Source: Taklimakanibacter deserti | GTDB taxonomy: Bacteria; Pseudomonadota; Alphaproteobacteria; Rhizobiales; Aestuariivirgaceae | DNA length: 64,000 nt | Assembly: GCA_003574785.1 (NCBI GenBank) | Contig: QORU01000002.1 | Location: 124,001-188,000, forward strand | Reading direction: 5' to 3' | In this document: one piece after another, positions 48,881 to 58,268 of the stretch | How the letters are laid out: the number at the start of each line of letters is the position of its first letter | How positions within the stretch are numbered: position 1 is the stretch's first letter | Translations under genes and position numbers: made by a program | Notes under the pieces: generated by a model | What the model was told of the DNA's origin: nothing | Seen by the model: the letters and a program-made list of their open reading frames with translations, nothing else | Databases searched by the model: none

Positions 48881-48913
48881 GGTCTGGTGGTCCGGTAAAC
48901 ATACCAGTAGACC
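48881..48913. promoter_or_regulatory. Nested palindrome, probable operator of the GntR/FCD regulator
   Basis: The inner palindrome GGTAAACATACC (48894-48905) is perfect (GGTA, four bases, TACC) and is enclosed by GGTCT (48881-48885) and AGACC (48909-48913). This fits the GGT...ACC half-sites of FadR-subfamily GntR proteins. It lies directly upstream of the regulator gene, so binding would repress the whole transporter unit. Confidence 0.6.
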
Positions 48914-48981
48914 TGCTGCGGACGGGCGTCAATATCGACGCAAAGACAGCGAAAATTCGGCCATTTGGGACGCTTCAACAC

Positions 48982-49020
48982 CCGCAAGAGCCTCACGCCC
49001 AGCGCGACGTCCGGGCGATC
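48982..49020 (+). pseudogene. Remnant of the 175-residue protein's 3' end
   Basis: These 39 bases match 42118-42156, the end of the unknown gene at the island edge, at 35 positions; all four differences are T in the gene and C here. Read in the same frame it gives PQEPHAQRDVRAI. No start or complete gene precedes it, so it looks like a fragment left from a duplication or recombination. Confidence 0.5.
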
Positions 49021-49032
49021 CCTATCACAAAC

Positions 49033-49082
49033 TTGCATTTTTGGTATAAATCGCTTATAACAAAATTGCAAATTTGGGATAA
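49033..49082. promoter_or_regulatory. Paired 17-base direct repeats upstream of the nucleotidyltransferase-fold gene
   Basis: TTGCATTTTTGGTATAA (49033-49049) and TTGCAAATTTGGGATAA (49066-49082) agree at 14 of 17 positions and are spaced 33 bases apart, about three helix turns. They occupy an AT-rich segment that ends only 6 bases before the start codon, as expected for an operator overlapping a promoter. Confidence 0.5.
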
Positions 49083-49088
49083 GCCCAT

Positions 49089-50138
49089 ATGACTCGCGAA
49101 TTGGACCTTGCCTACACCACGATGGTCGCAGAGTTGCTGGACCGTGTTCTGGACGCGCAATTCGATGCCGATTTCGACGAAACCGGCCTGTTCCGAAAGC
49201 GCAAGGTGAACGATCGAAGCTACTGGTATTACAAGCCCTCTGAAAGAGGCACGGCCGCTCAGCCCGACAAATATGTCGGGCCCGCCGATGATCCGGCGAT
49301 TGCCAAGCGCGTGTCGCAGTTTGCCGCCATCAAGGATGATTACCAGCGGCGGCGTAAACTGGTCTCGACGCTGACGCGGGAAGCCCGGCTGTTCAGTCCG
49401 GACAAGAAGGTCGGTGATCTCATCGAAGCCCTTTGGAAAGCCGGCGTGTTCCGCTTGCGCGCCTGTCTCGTGGGCACCGTGGCTTACCAGGCTTACGGAG
49501 CGGTGCTCGGCTACAGGCTGGCAGGCACGGCGATGCAGACGGGCGATATTGATATCGCCCAATTTCGGGCGACCTCCGTTGCCGTGGAAGACAGCATTCC
49601 ACCCATATTGGAGATACTCCAAACCGTGGACGCCAAATTCCGGCCGGTTCCCGGGCTGCGGGACGAAAAAGGAATCACGCGCTTTGCCGGCCGGAACGGG
49701 CTTCGTGTTGAATTCCTGACGCCCAATCAAGGCAGTGACGATCGGATGGGGCGTCCCGTGTCCTTGCCGGCATTGGGAGGAGCGGCCGGAGAGCCTCTGA
49801 GGTTTCTGGACTATCTCATTCATGATCCGGTGCGAACGGTGATCCTGTACAAAGGCGGAATACCTGTCCTGGTGCCTCAGCCGCAGCGCTTCGCGGTGCA
49901 TAAGATGATCGTGGCGACGCGGCGTTCCGGCAGCGGATCCAAGGATCTGAAGGATCTTCGACAAGCCAATTCGATCGCCACGGCGCTGCTGGCGACAGGA
50001 CGGCATGCGGGTCTCACCGAAGCCTTTCACGTGGCCGAGAAGCGTGGGCCGCATTGGAGAGAGGCCCTCGCAAAAGCGCGCAAAAGGATGCAGCCGCTTG
50101 GGCTGAATGACGTCGAGAAGTGCTTGAACGCAAGCTGA
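49089..50138 (+). CDS. GSU2403-family nucleotidyltransferase-fold protein
   Basis: Soluble protein of 349 residues resembling the GSU2403 family (NTP_transf_8), whose members have a nucleotidyltransferase fold of unknown substrate. The centre carries CLVGTVAYQAYGAVLGYRLAGTAMQTGDIDIA, with the aspartate pair in GDIDIA in the metal-binding position. The C-terminal part is helical (AVHKMIVATRRSG, KDLRQANSIATALLATGR), a pattern also seen in nucleotidyltransferase toxins. It is the last gene before the island's tRNA edge, stands alone, and has an AT-rich upstream region with repeated operator-like units. Confidence 0.8.
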   Translation: MTRELDLAYTTMVAELLDRVLDAQFDADFDETGLFRKRKVNDRSYWYYKPSERGTAAQPDKYVGPADDPAIAKRVSQFAAIKDDYQRRRKLVSTLTREARLFSPDKKVGDLIEALWKAGVFRLRACLVGTVAYQAYGAVLGYRLAGTAMQTGDIDIAQFRATSVAVEDSIPPILEILQTVDAKFRPVPGLRDEKGITRFAGRNGLRVEFLTPNQGSDDRMGRPVSLPALGGAAGEPLRFLDYLIHDPVRTVILYKGGIPVLVPQPQRFAVHKMIVATRRSGSGSKDLKDLRQANSIATALLATGRHAGLTEAFHVAEKRGPHWREALAKARKRMQPLGLNDVEKCLNAS

Positions 50139-50164
50139 CACTTCGCTTTGGCTCGCTTGCCGAG

Positions 50165-50334
50165 CCGTAGCTCGCGGCAACAGGCCCGCCTTCGTCCTTT
50201 GGCTTCGGCGCGGCAGCCTTCGCATGCTTCGCGAGCGAAGTGTTTGATGGCCTGCCAGCCGTAGCTCGCGGAAACAGGCCCGCCTTCGCCCTTTGGGCTT
50301 CGGCGCGGCGGCCTTCGCATCTTCGCGAGCGAAG
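50165..50334. repeat. Two tandem copies of a 76-base repeat next to tRNA-Val
   Basis: Copy 1 (50165-50240) and copy 2 (50259-50334) have a period of 94 bases and share CCGTAGCTCGCGG at the front and GCGAGCGAAG at the end, with a few substitutions and small indels between. The second ends 2 bases before the tRNA-Val CCA end. They resemble dispersed intergenic repeats of GC-rich alphaproteobacteria more than coding sequence. Confidence 0.75.
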
Positions 50335-50336
50335 GC

Positions 50337-50412
<76 letters not shown>

Positions 50413-50458
50413 TTCGAGGCCTCGCCTCTTAGCCGCCGGGGCCCTTCAAAGCAAGCCG

Positions 50459-51235
50459 CTAGGCCTCCAGGCGGCGGGCCGTCACCAGGCGGAACATGTT
50501 GCGCAATTTGGCCACGCCCTTGGCGTCGACGAAGGGGGCCAGCGCCTCTTCGAGCGTCTTGCGCACGGTTGCCTCGCCCTTGTGGCGGATGGCGCGCTCC
50601 GAGGCCGAGAGGATGGCGTTCACGGCGGTGGCGAGATCGGGATAGGTCAAGGTGGCGGTAATGTCGCCCTTGATCTCGGGCTCGAGGCCCGCATCGCGCA
50701 TGAACTCATCGGCCGTCGCCGCCAGCGGCAAGGTCGGGACCGGCGGCTCGGGCGGCAGCAAGGCCAGGACATGCGGCATCACCTCGCCCTGGAGGTCGCA
50801 TTTCTCGCGCGGGCCCCAGACCAGCATCGTCACCGTTCCGCCCTTGCGCGCCACGCGCGCCGCCTCGGCAAAGGCCTTGCGCTGATCGCGGGCGTACTGG
50901 AAGGAGTTGATGCCCGTCACCACATCGAAGGTCTCGTCGACGAAAGGCAGATCCTCCATGTCGCCCACCAGGATCTTGGCGCCCGGCAGGCGCTCGCGAG
51001 CGAGGCTCGCCAGATTCTCCGACGCATCGAAGCCCGAGACATGGGCGCCGCGTTCGCGCGACAGCACCAAGGCGCCGCCAGCGCCGCAGCCTATGTCGAG
51101 ATGGCGGCTCCCCTTCCCGATCCGCGCCTGGTCGAGAACGGCGACATAGACATCGCGCCAGGCGGGCTCGTTGGCGAGGGCCCAATCCTGCGCCCGCGCC
51201 CCCCATAATTCGCCCTGCTCCTTCGCTGTGGTCAT
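50459..51235 (-). CDS. Class I SAM-dependent methyltransferase
   Basis: Cytosolic methyltransferase of 258 residues. The SAM-binding motif I is HLDIGCGAGGALVLS (about 42-56), followed by VSGFDASENLASLARE (acidic ribose-binding Asp), the post-motif VGDMEDLPFVDETFDVVTGINSFQY and the UbiE/methyltransferase-11-like AARVARKGGTVTMLVWG. ATG at 51235 follows AGGAGA. Substrate unknown. It lies between tRNA-Val and the HU terminator. Confidence 0.85.
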   Translation of the reverse strand: MTTAKEQGELWGARAQDWALANEPAWRDVYVAVLDQARIGKGSRHLDIGCGAGGALVLSRERGAHVSGFDASENLASLARERLPGAKILVGDMEDLPFVDETFDVVTGINSFQYARDQRKAFAEAARVARKGGTVTMLVWGPREKCDLQGEVMPHVLALLPPEPPVPTLPLAATADEFMRDAGLEPEIKGDITATLTYPDLATAVNAILSASERAIRHKGEATVRKTLEEALAPFVDAKGVAKLRNMFRLVTARRLEA

Positions 51236-51437
51236 TGATCTCCTGTTATCCGCCTGGATCGCTTGGACTGCGTTCCCTGCTCCAAAAAGCCGGCGCTTCA
51301 ATCTAATGATATGTAATTGCAAGATTTTTTAAAAACGAAATCGTGCCCTGAGGGCCGATTTTCAAAGTTTCCCTGTATTTTCCCTGTATCTGCGAAGCGC
51401 CAGGAAAATTTATGGCCGGCTTGCGGAAAGACCCTCA

Positions 51438-51476
51438 CAAAAAATGCCCCGCGTGTGACTGAAGGGCACGCGGGGC
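51438..51476 (-). terminator. Rho-independent terminator of the HU gene
   Basis: A perfect 10-base stem, GCCCCGCGTG (51446-51455) with CACGCGGGGC (51467-51476), has an 11-base loop. On the minus strand it is followed by a run of six T residues (complement of 51439-51444). It lies 31 bases after the HU stop codon. Confidence 0.85.
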
Positions 51477-51507
51477 TGATGTGATTTGGGCCGTCTGAAG
51501 CTGGCGT

Positions 51508-51783
51508 CTAGCCGTTCACCGCCTTCTTCAGCATCTTGCCGGCGCGGAATTTCGGCCGCTTGGAGGCCGGCAATTTGATCATCTCGCCGGTCTGCGGATT
51601 GCGCGCCTGGCCCGCCTTGCGGCGTCTCACCGAGAAGGTGCCGAAGCCGACGAGCCTGACGTCGTCGCCACCGCGCAACGCCTTCATGATATTGCCGAGC
51701 GTCGCCACGACGGCCTCGCCCGCTTCGCCCTTCGTCAGCTTGGCATCCTTTGCCACCTTGGCGATGAGTTCGTTCTTGTTCAT
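51508..51783 (-). CDS. hupB: DNA-binding protein HU
   Basis: Nucleoid protein of 91 residues that bends and compacts DNA as a dimer. The sequence MNKNELIAKVAKDAKLTKGEAGEAV, the beta-arm region LVGFGTFSVRRRKAGQARNPQTGEMIKLPASKRPKFRAGK and the length are all typical of HU. ATG at 51783 gives the standard N-terminus. It lies downstream of lon in the same direction, as in many proteobacteria, and is followed by a strong terminator. Confidence 0.95.
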   Translation of the reverse strand: MNKNELIAKVAKDAKLTKGEAGEAVVATLGNIMKALRGGDDVRLVGFGTFSVRRRKAGQARNPQTGEMIKLPASKRPKFRAGKMLKKAVNG

Positions 51784-51941
51784 GACCCAATTCCTCGTTG
51801 GTGATTGAGTGAGTACACGCAACTACGCCACAACGCCGTTCGAACCATTCGCCGCCCAAAAGAGAGGCTTTGCAAGCGCTTTCTCCCCACCCCGGAATTC
51901 GTGACTCAATTCAAGCAGTTATTGGGGGTTATCAACAGAAA

Positions 51942-51968
51942 GCGGCGCCTCCCTTGGGGAGACGCCGC
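51942..51968 (-). terminator. Probable terminator of lon
   Basis: GCGGCG (51942-51947) pairs with CGCCGC (51963-51968) and, after one mismatch, CTCCC pairs with GGGGAG residues inside, with a three-base loop. On the minus strand it is followed by TTTCTG, a weak T-run. It lies 65 bases after the lon stop. Confidence 0.5.
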
Positions 51969-52032
51969 GCATTTTCGGGTTCAGACTGATTCGCGGAAAC
52001 CTTTGATTCCCTTAGGAATCTGGGGCCCGCTT

Positions 52033-54468
52033 TCAGTGGGCGGTCATCGGCTCGCCGGTCTCGTCCGGCTTGCGGCGCGAACGCTCGGCGGCCTCTTCGG
52101 CCTCCTCGTCCCAGGTGATGGCCTCGGGATGCTTCAGCAGGGCGTGACGCAGCACCTCGTCCATCCGGGCGACGGGGATGATCTCCATCTCGGACTTCAC
52201 ATTGTCCGGGATCTCGGCCAGGTCCTTGGCGTTCTCTTCCGGGATCATCACCTTCTTGATGCCGGCGCGGAGCGCTGCGAGCAGCTTCTCCTTGAGGCCG
52301 CCGATGGGGAGCACGCGGCCACGCAAGGTGATCTCGCCCGTCATCGCCACGTCCTTGCGGACCGGGATGCCGGTCATCACCGAGACGATGGCTGTCACCA
52401 TGGCGATACCGGCCGAGGGACCATCCTTGGGGGTCGCACCTTCCGGCACATGCACATGGATGTCCTTCTTGTCGAAGATCGGCGGCTTGATGCCGAAATC
52501 GGTGGCCCTGGAGCGCACATAGGAGGATGCGGCCGAGATCGATTCCTTCATCACGTCGCGCAGGTTGCCGGTGACGGTCATCTTGCCCTTGCCCTGCATC
52601 ATCAAGGCTTCGATGGTGAGGATCTCACCGCCGACCTCGGTCCAGGCAAGACCGGTGACGACACCCACCTGGTCCTCGCGATCGATTTCGCCATGGCGGA
52701 ACTTCGGCACGCCGAGATACTTCTCGACGACGTCGGGGGTCGCCTTGATCTTCTTCTTGGCGGTCTTGGACATCATGATGTCCTTGATCGCCTTGCGGGC
52801 AAGCGAGTTGATCTCGCGCTCGAGGTTGCGGACGCCCGCTTCGCGCGTATAGCGACGGATCACTTCCATGATGCCGGCTTCGGTCAGCTCGAACTCCTTC
52901 TTGTCGAGGCCGTGATTCTCCATGGCCTTGGGCAGAAGGTGGCGCTTGGCGATCTCGAGCTTCTCCTGCTCGGTATAGCCCGCGATGCGGATGATCTCCA
53001 TGCGGTCCATGAGGGCCGGCGGGATGTTGAGCGTGTTCGCCGTAGTCACGAACATCACATTCGAGAGGTCGTATTCGACCTCGAGATAGTGGTCCATGAA
53101 GGACGAGTTCTGCTCGGGATCCAGCACTTCGAGAAGCGCCGATGACGGATCGCCGCGGAAGTCCATGCCCATCTTGTCGATCTCGTCGAGCAGGAAGAGC
53201 GGATTGGCCTTCTTCGCCTTCCTCATCGACTGGATGACCTTGCCGGGCATCGAGCCGATATAGGTGCGCCGGTGACCGCGGATCTCGGCCTCGTCGCGAA
53301 CACCACCCAGCGACATGCGGATGAATTCGCGTCCCGTCGCCTTGGCGATCGACTTGCCGAGCGAGGTCTTGCCGACGCCCGGAGGACCGACGAGGCACAG
53401 GATAGGGCCGCGCAATTTATTGGTGCGGCTCTGCACCGCGAGATACTCGACGATGCGCTCCTTCACCTTCTCGAGGCCGAAGTGATCGGCATTGAGAACG
53501 TCGTCGGCGAATTTGAGGTCGCGCTTGATCTTGCTCTTCTGGCCCCACGGGATGTTGAGGAGCCAATCGAGATAGTTGCGCACCACGGTCGCTTCCGCCG
53601 ACATCGGGCTCATCTGGCGGAGCTTCTTGAGCTCGGCCTCGGCGCGCTCGCGCGCTTCCTTGGAGAGCTTGGTGTTCTTGATCTTCTGGTCGAGCTCGTT
53701 CAGCTCGTCGCGCTCGTCGCCATCGCCCAGCTCCTTCTGAATGGCCTTCATCTGCTCATTCAGATAGTACTCGCGCTGGGTCTTCTCCATCTGGCGCTTG
53801 ACGCGCGAGCGGATGCGCTTCTCGACCTGGAGAACGGAGATCTCGCTCTCCATGAGGGCATAGACCTTCTCCAGCCGCTTCGCGGGCGACGTCAGCTCGA
53901 GCAGCTCCTGCTTCTCGGGGATCTTGATGGCAAGATGGGCGGCGATGGTGTCGGCGAGCTTGGCATAGTCGGTGATCTGCGACAGCGTCGCCATCACTTC
54001 CTGCGGCACCTTCTTGTTGAGCTTCACATAGCTCTCGAACTGCGCCATGGCGGTGCGCGACAGGGCCTCGGTCTCGGACTGCTCGTCGGACTCGTTCGGC
54101 AGCACGGCGATCTTCGCCTCGAAGAATTCGGCGCGGTCGGTGAAATTCTGGATCTTGGCGCGCTCCAGGCCTTCGACCAGGACCTTGACGGTGCCGTCGG
54201 GCAGCTTGAGGAGCTGCAGCACCTGGGCGAGCGTGCCCACCTCGTAGATGGCATCGGCCTGCGGATCATCGTCGGCCGGGTTCTTCTGCGCCACCAGCAG
54301 GATGCGCTTCTCCTCGCGCATCACGTCCTCGAGCGCCCGGATGGACTTCTCCCGGCCGACGAAGAGCGGCACGATCATGTGGGGGAAAACGACGATATCG
54401 CGAAGCGGGAGGACGGGGAGCGTTTCGGGTCCGGCGGAAGACGCAGGCCGGGAGGGGGTCGAGGTCAT
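52033..54468 (-). CDS. lon: ATP-dependent protease Lon
   Basis: Cytosolic AAA+ protease of 811 residues that degrades misfolded and regulatory proteins. The N-terminal substrate domain starts [25 protein letters not shown], the Walker A motif is GPPGVGKTS near residue 360, Walker B is [11 protein letters not shown], and the serine-lysine protease site has the Ser in DGPSAGIAM and the Lys in [17 protein letters not shown] at 54468 follows GGAAACA-type spacing; the upstream in-frame ATG at 54528 is within the promoter region. It sits between clpX and hupB, the classical order, and has a heat-shock-like promoter. Confidence 0.95.
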   Translation of the reverse strand: MTSTPSRPASSAGPETLPVLPLRDIVVFPHMIVPLFVGREKSIRALEDVMREEKRILLVAQKNPADDDPQADAIYEVGTLAQVLQLLKLPDGTVKVLVEGLERAKIQNFTDRAEFFEAKIAVLPNESDEQSETEALSRTAMAQFESYVKLNKKVPQEVMATLSQITDYAKLADTIAAHLAIKIPEKQELLELTSPAKRLEKVYALMESEISVLQVEKRIRSRVKRQMEKTQREYYLNEQMKAIQKELGDGDERDELNELDQKIKNTKLSKEARERAEAELKKLRQMSPMSAEATVVRNYLDWLLNIPWGQKSKIKRDLKFADDVLNADHFGLEKVKERIVEYLAVQSRTNKLRGPILCLVGPPGVGKTSLGKSIAKATGREFIRMSLGGVRDEAEIRGHRRTYIGSMPGKVIQSMRKAKKANPLFLLDEIDKMGMDFRGDPSSALLEVLDPEQNSSFMDHYLEVEYDLSNVMFVTTANTLNIPPALMDRMEIIRIAGYTEQEKLEIAKRHLLPKAMENHGLDKKEFELTEAGIMEVIRRYTREAGVRNLEREINSLARKAIKDIMMSKTAKKKIKATPDVVEKYLGVPKFRHGEIDREDQVGVVTGLAWTEVGGEILTIEALMMQGKGKMTVTGNLRDVMKESISAASSYVRSRATDFGIKPPIFDKKDIHVHVPEGATPKDGPSAGIAMVTAIVSVMTGIPVRKDVAMTGEITLRGRVLPIGGLKEKLLAALRAGIKKVMIPEENAKDLAEIPDNVKSEMEIIPVARMDEVLRHALLKHPEAITWDEEAEEAAERSRRKPDETGEPMTAH

Positions 54469-54528
54469 TTTGTTTCCTTTCGCGGGTTGGGCCACGCGTG
54501 AAATCCGCACTCCTAATACGTTCCCCAA

Positions 54529-54553
54529 GGGGCAAACGCATCAACTTTCCAAG
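54529..54553 (-). promoter_or_regulatory. Possible heat-shock (RpoH-type) promoter of lon
   Basis: On the minus strand CTTGGAAAG (54553 down to 54545) is followed 12 bases later by CCCCTTGG (from 54532), resembling the CTTGAAA/CCCCAT elements of sigma-32 promoters with one substitution in each. It lies about 60-85 bases upstream of the lon start. Lon is heat-induced in related bacteria. Confidence 0.4.
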
Positions 54554-54722
54554 CTACGGACTTTCGGTGCCGAGACTCAGGCCACACCATCCGCAAGTGC
54601 CCTATTTTACGCGGAAACTTGCGGGCAGCACAGCTCAAATCCGCTCCTCAAATGGAGGCAGCGTTAACGTTTTTCAATCCCTTGACAAAACGCCTGAAGC
54701 GGCATGGTTCCCGCCTACTACT

Positions 54723-56000
54723 TTAGGCGGAGACGGGGGCAGCCTTGATCGATTGCTTCTCGCGATCGGCATAGATCAGCAAGGGCCTGGCATCGCCGTC
54801 GACGACGTCCCTCGAGATCACCACTTCCTGGACCCCGTCCATGGCCGGCAGATCGAACATCGTGTCGAGGAGGATGGCCTCCATGATCGACCGCAAGCCG
54901 CGGGCACCCGTCTTGCGCTCGATGGCCCGGCGGGCGATGGCGCGCAGCGCCTCCTCGGCCACCGTCAGCTTGACCCCTTCGAGCTCGAACAGGCGCTGAT
55001 ACTGCTTGATGAGCGCGTTCTTGGGCTCGGTCAGGATCTGGATGAGCGCCGGCTCGTCGAGGTCATCGAGCGTCGCCACGACCGGAAGACGGCCGACGAA
55101 TTCCGGGATCAGGCCGAACTTCAGCAGGTCCTCGGGCTCGAGCGCGCGCAGGACCTCGCCGGTGCGCCGGTCTTCCGGCGACTTGACCTCGGCGCCGAAG
55201 CCGATGCCCGAACCCTTGCCGCGCTGCGCGATGATGCGCTCGAGGCCGGCAAAGGCGCCGCCGCAGACGAAGAGGATGTTGGTGGTATCGACCTGCAGGA
55301 ACTCCTGCTGGGGATGTTTGCGGCCGCCCTGCGGGGGAACCGAGGCGACGGTCCCTTCCATGATCTTGAGCAGCGCCTGCTGCACGCCCTCGCCCGACAC
55401 ATCACGCGTGATTGAAGGATTGTCCGACTTGCGCGAGATCTTGTCGACCTCGTCGATATAGACGATGCCGCGCTGGGCGCGCTCGACATTGTAGTCGGCC
55501 GACTGCAAGAGCTTCAGGATGATGTTCTCGACATCTTCGCCGACATAGCCCGCTTCGGTGAGCGTTGTCGCATCCGCCATGGTGAAGGGCACATCGAGGA
55601 TGCGGGCGAGCGTCTGGGCGAGCAAGGTCTTGCCGCAGCCCGTCGGACCGACGAGCAGGATGTTCGACTTGGCGAGCTCGACGTCGTTGTTCTTCTGCGC
55701 GTGGTTGAGGCGCTTGTAGTGATTGTGGACCGCGACGGAGAGAACCTTCTTGGCGTGGTCCTGGCCGATGACATAGTCGTCGAGAACCTTGCGGATCTCG
55801 TGCGGGGTCGGCACGCCGTCCTTGGTCTTCACCAGCGAGGATTTGTTCTCCTCACGGATGATGTCCATGCACAGCTCGACGCATTCATCGCAGATGAATA
55901 CCGTAGGCCCGGCAATGAGCTTGCGGACCTCGTGCTGGCTCTTGCCGCAGAAGGAGCAGTACAGAGTGTTCTTGCTGTCGCCGCCGCCGGATTTGGTCAT
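54723..56000 (-). CDS. clpX: ATP-dependent Clp protease ATPase subunit ClpX
   Basis: AAA+ unfoldase of 425 residues that feeds substrates to ClpP. The N-terminal zinc-binding domain carries [30 protein letters not shown] (about 13-42), Walker A is GPTGCGKTL, the sensor and box VII motifs follow (YIDEVDKIS), and the pore and IGF-type region is present ([13 protein letters not shown]). ATG at 56000 is chosen because it gives the standard start MTKSGGG. It lies between clpP and lon on the same strand with gaps of 186 and 254 bases. Confidence 0.96.
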   Translation of the reverse strand: MTKSGGGDSKNTLYCSFCGKSQHEVRKLIAGPTVFICDECVELCMDIIREENKSSLVKTKDGVPTPHEIRKVLDDYVIGQDHAKKVLSVAVHNHYKRLNHAQKNNDVELAKSNILLVGPTGCGKTLLAQTLARILDVPFTMADATTLTEAGYVGEDVENIILKLLQSADYNVERAQRGIVYIDEVDKISRKSDNPSITRDVSGEGVQQALLKIMEGTVASVPPQGGRKHPQQEFLQVDTTNILFVCGGAFAGLERIIAQRGKGSGIGFGAEVKSPEDRRTGEVLRALEPEDLLKFGLIPEFVGRLPVVATLDDLDEPALIQILTEPKNALIKQYQRLFELEGVKLTVAEEALRAIARRAIERKTGARGLRSIMEAILLDTMFDLPAMDGVQEVVISRDVVDGDARPLLIYADREKQSIKAAPVSA

Positions 56001-56167
56001 CGTAAGTCTTCCTTGAACTCTCAACTGGCCGGGCCCGAATGGCTGTCACCATTTTGACACGGCCGACTCAATTTCAGCATGCGCCATGCCGGTTAATCAA
56101 GGATTGATTCAACCGGCGTGCCAGTCGGCCCCAAGGGCAGCCTTCCGTGCAAAACTATAATAGGGGG

Positions 56168-56195
56168 TAAAAGCCAAATTCGCCAATTATTTGGC
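56168..56195 (-). terminator. Terminator overlapping the clpP stop codon
   Basis: GCCAAAT (56173-56179) pairs with ATTTGGC (56189-56195) over a 9-base loop, and on the minus strand the stem is followed by TTTTA. The stop codon of clpP lies in the loop and stem. This suggests that clpP and clpX are at least partly separate transcripts. Confidence 0.65.
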
Positions 56196-56813
56196 CTCTG
56201 CCGGAATCGGCCGCTTCTCGATCACTTTGTCGATCAGGCCGAACTCCTTCGCCTTCTCGGCGGTGAAGAAATTGTCCCTTTCGAGCGCCTCCTCGACCGC
56301 CTTGAGCGACTGGCCGGTGTGCTTCTCGTAGATCTCGTTCAGCCGGCGCTTGAGCGCCTCCACTTCCTTGGCATGGATCAGGATGTCGGTCACCTGGCCC
56401 TGGAAGCCGCCGGAGGGCTGATGCACCATGATCCGGGCATTGGGCAGCGCGAAACGCATGCCCTTGTCGCCGGCCGCCAGCAGGAGCGAGCCCATCGACG
56501 CCGCCTGTCCCATGACGGTCGTCGAAATGGCCGGTCTGATGAACTGCATCGTGTCATAGATCGACAGACCCGCGGTCACCACGCCGCCCGGCGAATTGAT
56601 GTACATCGAGATTTCTTTTTTGGGGTTTTCCGCCTCGAGGAAGAGGAGCTGCATCGACACCGATGCCGCCACCGCATCGTCGATGGGCCCGGTGATGAAG
56701 ATGATGCGCTCGCGCAGGAGCCGCGAGGGAAGGTCATAGACACGCTCGCCGCGGGATTCCTGGACAATGACCTGGGGCCAAAAAGAACTATAAGTTTCAA
56801 TAGGATCGCGCAT
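56187..56813 (-). CDS. clpP: ATP-dependent Clp protease proteolytic subunit
   Basis: Serine protease of 208 residues that assembles into a 14-mer degradation chamber with ClpX. The catalytic serine is Ser106 in [15 protein letters not shown], the histidine is His131 in [14 protein letters not shown], and the aspartate lies further on in the DNFFTAEKA region. The N-terminus ([30 protein letters not shown]) is typical. It heads the clpP-clpX-lon-hupB series. Confidence 0.96.
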   Translation of the reverse strand: MRDPIETYSSFWPQVIVQESRGERVYDLPSRLLRERIIFITGPIDDAVAASVSMQLLFLEAENPKKEISMYINSPGGVVTAGLSIYDTMQFIRPAISTTVMGQAASMGSLLLAAGDKGMRFALPNARIMVHQPSGGFQGQVTDILIHAKEVEALKRRLNEIYEKHTGQSLKAVEEALERDNFFTAEKAKEFGLIDKVIEKRPIPAEAK

Positions 56814-56960
56814 GAAAATCCTGGAATTTGCGATTCGGGATGAGGTTCAGCCCCGCATAGATAAGTGATCGCCGGGCAATCCGGAAGAGGTCCAGCATTT
56901 CCGCATCCCTGCGTCAAGGGATTTGCAACCGGGGGGTCGCTGCCCCATTATTGCGAAATC

Positions 56961-58268
56961 ATGCCTCTCCTAGACATTATTGTCGTCGTCATCCTCATTC
57001 TCATCAATGGCCTTTTCGCGATGTCGGAACTTGCGGTCGTCTCGGCGCGGCGGCCGCGCCTCAAGACGCTGGCCGATCGGGGCGTGAAAGGCGCCAAGCG
57101 GGCGCTGGCGCTCGCCGCCCATCCGGGACGCTTCCTGTCGGCGGTGCAGATCGGCATCACCCTCGTCGGCATCCTGGCCGGCGCCTATTCGGGCGCCTCG
57201 CTCGGCGATCATGTCTCCCTGTGGTTCCAGGATTTCGGAATGAGCAAGAACCTGGCCGAGCCCTTGGGGCTGGGCCTCGTCGTCGCGGTCATCACCTATT
57301 TCTCGCTGATCATCGGGGAACTCGTGCCGAAGCAGCTCGCCTTGCGCAATGCCGAACGCATCGCCTGCATCGTCGCCCCCTTCATGACCATCTTGTCGCA
57401 GGCCATGAGCCCGGTCGTGTCGCTGCTCGACGCCTCCGGCCGGTTCGTGCTCTTCCTGCTGCGCCGCAAGGCCTCGCCCGACTCGCAGGTGACCGAAGAG
57501 GAGATCCGCACGCTCATCGCCGAGGCCGAAACCGCGGGCGTCCTCGGGCGCGATGAACGCCAGATGATCTCGGGCGTCATGCAGCTCGGCAGCCGCCCGG
57601 TGCGCGCCGTGATGACGCCCCGCCATGACGTCGATGTCATCGATCTGACCGATTCCGTCGCGAAGATCCGCCGCCGGATCACGGAAAGCGTGCATTCGCG
57701 CCTTCCCGTCTGCGACGGCGATCCGGAAATCATCATCGGCATCATCCAGGCCAAGGACATGCTCAACGCCTATCTCAAGGGCCGCAAGCCCGATCCGCGG
57801 AAATTCGTGCGCCAGGCGCCGGTCATCCCCGACACGATGGACGCGCTCGATGTGGTGGCGAAGCTCAGGGACAGCCCCGTCCATGTCGGCCTCGTGCATG
57901 ACGAATTCGGCCATTTCGAAGGTGTGGTCACCTCGGCCGACATCCTTGAGGCGATCGTCGGCAGCTTCCATACCGAGGAAGGCCCGCCCGAGCCCGATGC
58001 CACCGAGCGCGACGACGGCTCGTGGCTGCTTTCGGGCAGCATGCCGGTCGATGATCTCGAACAGCTGTTGAGCCTGCCTTTGCCCGAGAAGCGCGTCTAT
58101 CACACGGTGGCGGGCCTCATGCTCGAACGCTTCGGCCGGCTGCCGAAAGTGGGCGAGCATGTCGATTTCGCCGGCTGGCGCTTCGAGATCGTCGATCTCG
58201 ACGGGCGGCGCATCGACAAGGTGCTGGCGGCGCGCCCGCTGGCGCTCAGACGTAAGGGGGCGGCGTGA
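56961..58268 (+). CDS. CorC/HlyC-type membrane protein (DUF21, CBS pair, CorC_HlyC)
   Basis: Inner-membrane protein of 435 residues. The N-terminal DUF21/CNNM region has about four helices (PLLDIIVVVILILINGLFAMSELAVVSARRPRLK, ITYFSLIIGELVPKQLAL), followed by two CBS repeats (RAVMTPRHDVDVIDL, LVHDEFGHFEGVVTSADILEAIVG) and the CorC_HlyC C-terminal domain (YHTVAGLMLERFGRLPKVGE). The family is linked to magnesium or cobalt efflux; the old name hemolysin is misleading. ATG at 56961 was chosen for the membrane start. It overlaps exoD by 4 bases. Confidence 0.9.
   Translation: MPLLDIIVVVILILINGLFAMSELAVVSARRPRLKTLADRGVKGAKRALALAAHPGRFLSAVQIGITLVGILAGAYSGASLGDHVSLWFQDFGMSKNLAEPLGLGLVVAVITYFSLIIGELVPKQLALRNAERIACIVAPFMTILSQAMSPVVSLLDASGRFVLFLLRRKASPDSQVTEEEIRTLIAEAETAGVLGRDERQMISGVMQLGSRPVRAVMTPRHDVDVIDLTDSVAKIRRRITESVHSRLPVCDGDPEIIIGIIQAKDMLNAYLKGRKPDPRKFVRQAPVIPDTMDALDVVAKLRDSPVHVGLVHDEFGHFEGVVTSADILEAIVGSFHTEEGPPEPDATERDDGSWLLSGSMPVDDLEQLLSLPLPEKRVYHTVAGLMLERFGRLPKVGEHVDFAGWRFEIVDLDGRRIDKVLAARPLALRRKGAA

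Noticed and set aside
48862..49092. 76-residue plus-strand frame ending in PQEPHAQ-like sequence
   Set aside because: Only the last part matches the 175-residue gene; the start lies in the regulator's operator region, so only the remnant was listed.
50140..50336. Short protein gene in the tandem repeats
   Set aside because: Frames here are produced by the repeats and lack start signals; the sequence behaves as an intergenic repeat.
53272..54501. 409-residue plus-strand frame under lon
   Set aside because: Antisense shadow; leucine-rich repeats come from the codon pattern of lon.
54700..54735. Terminator for clpX
   Set aside because: A 6-base stem with an 8-base loop overlaps the stop codon but has no T-run, so it was not called.
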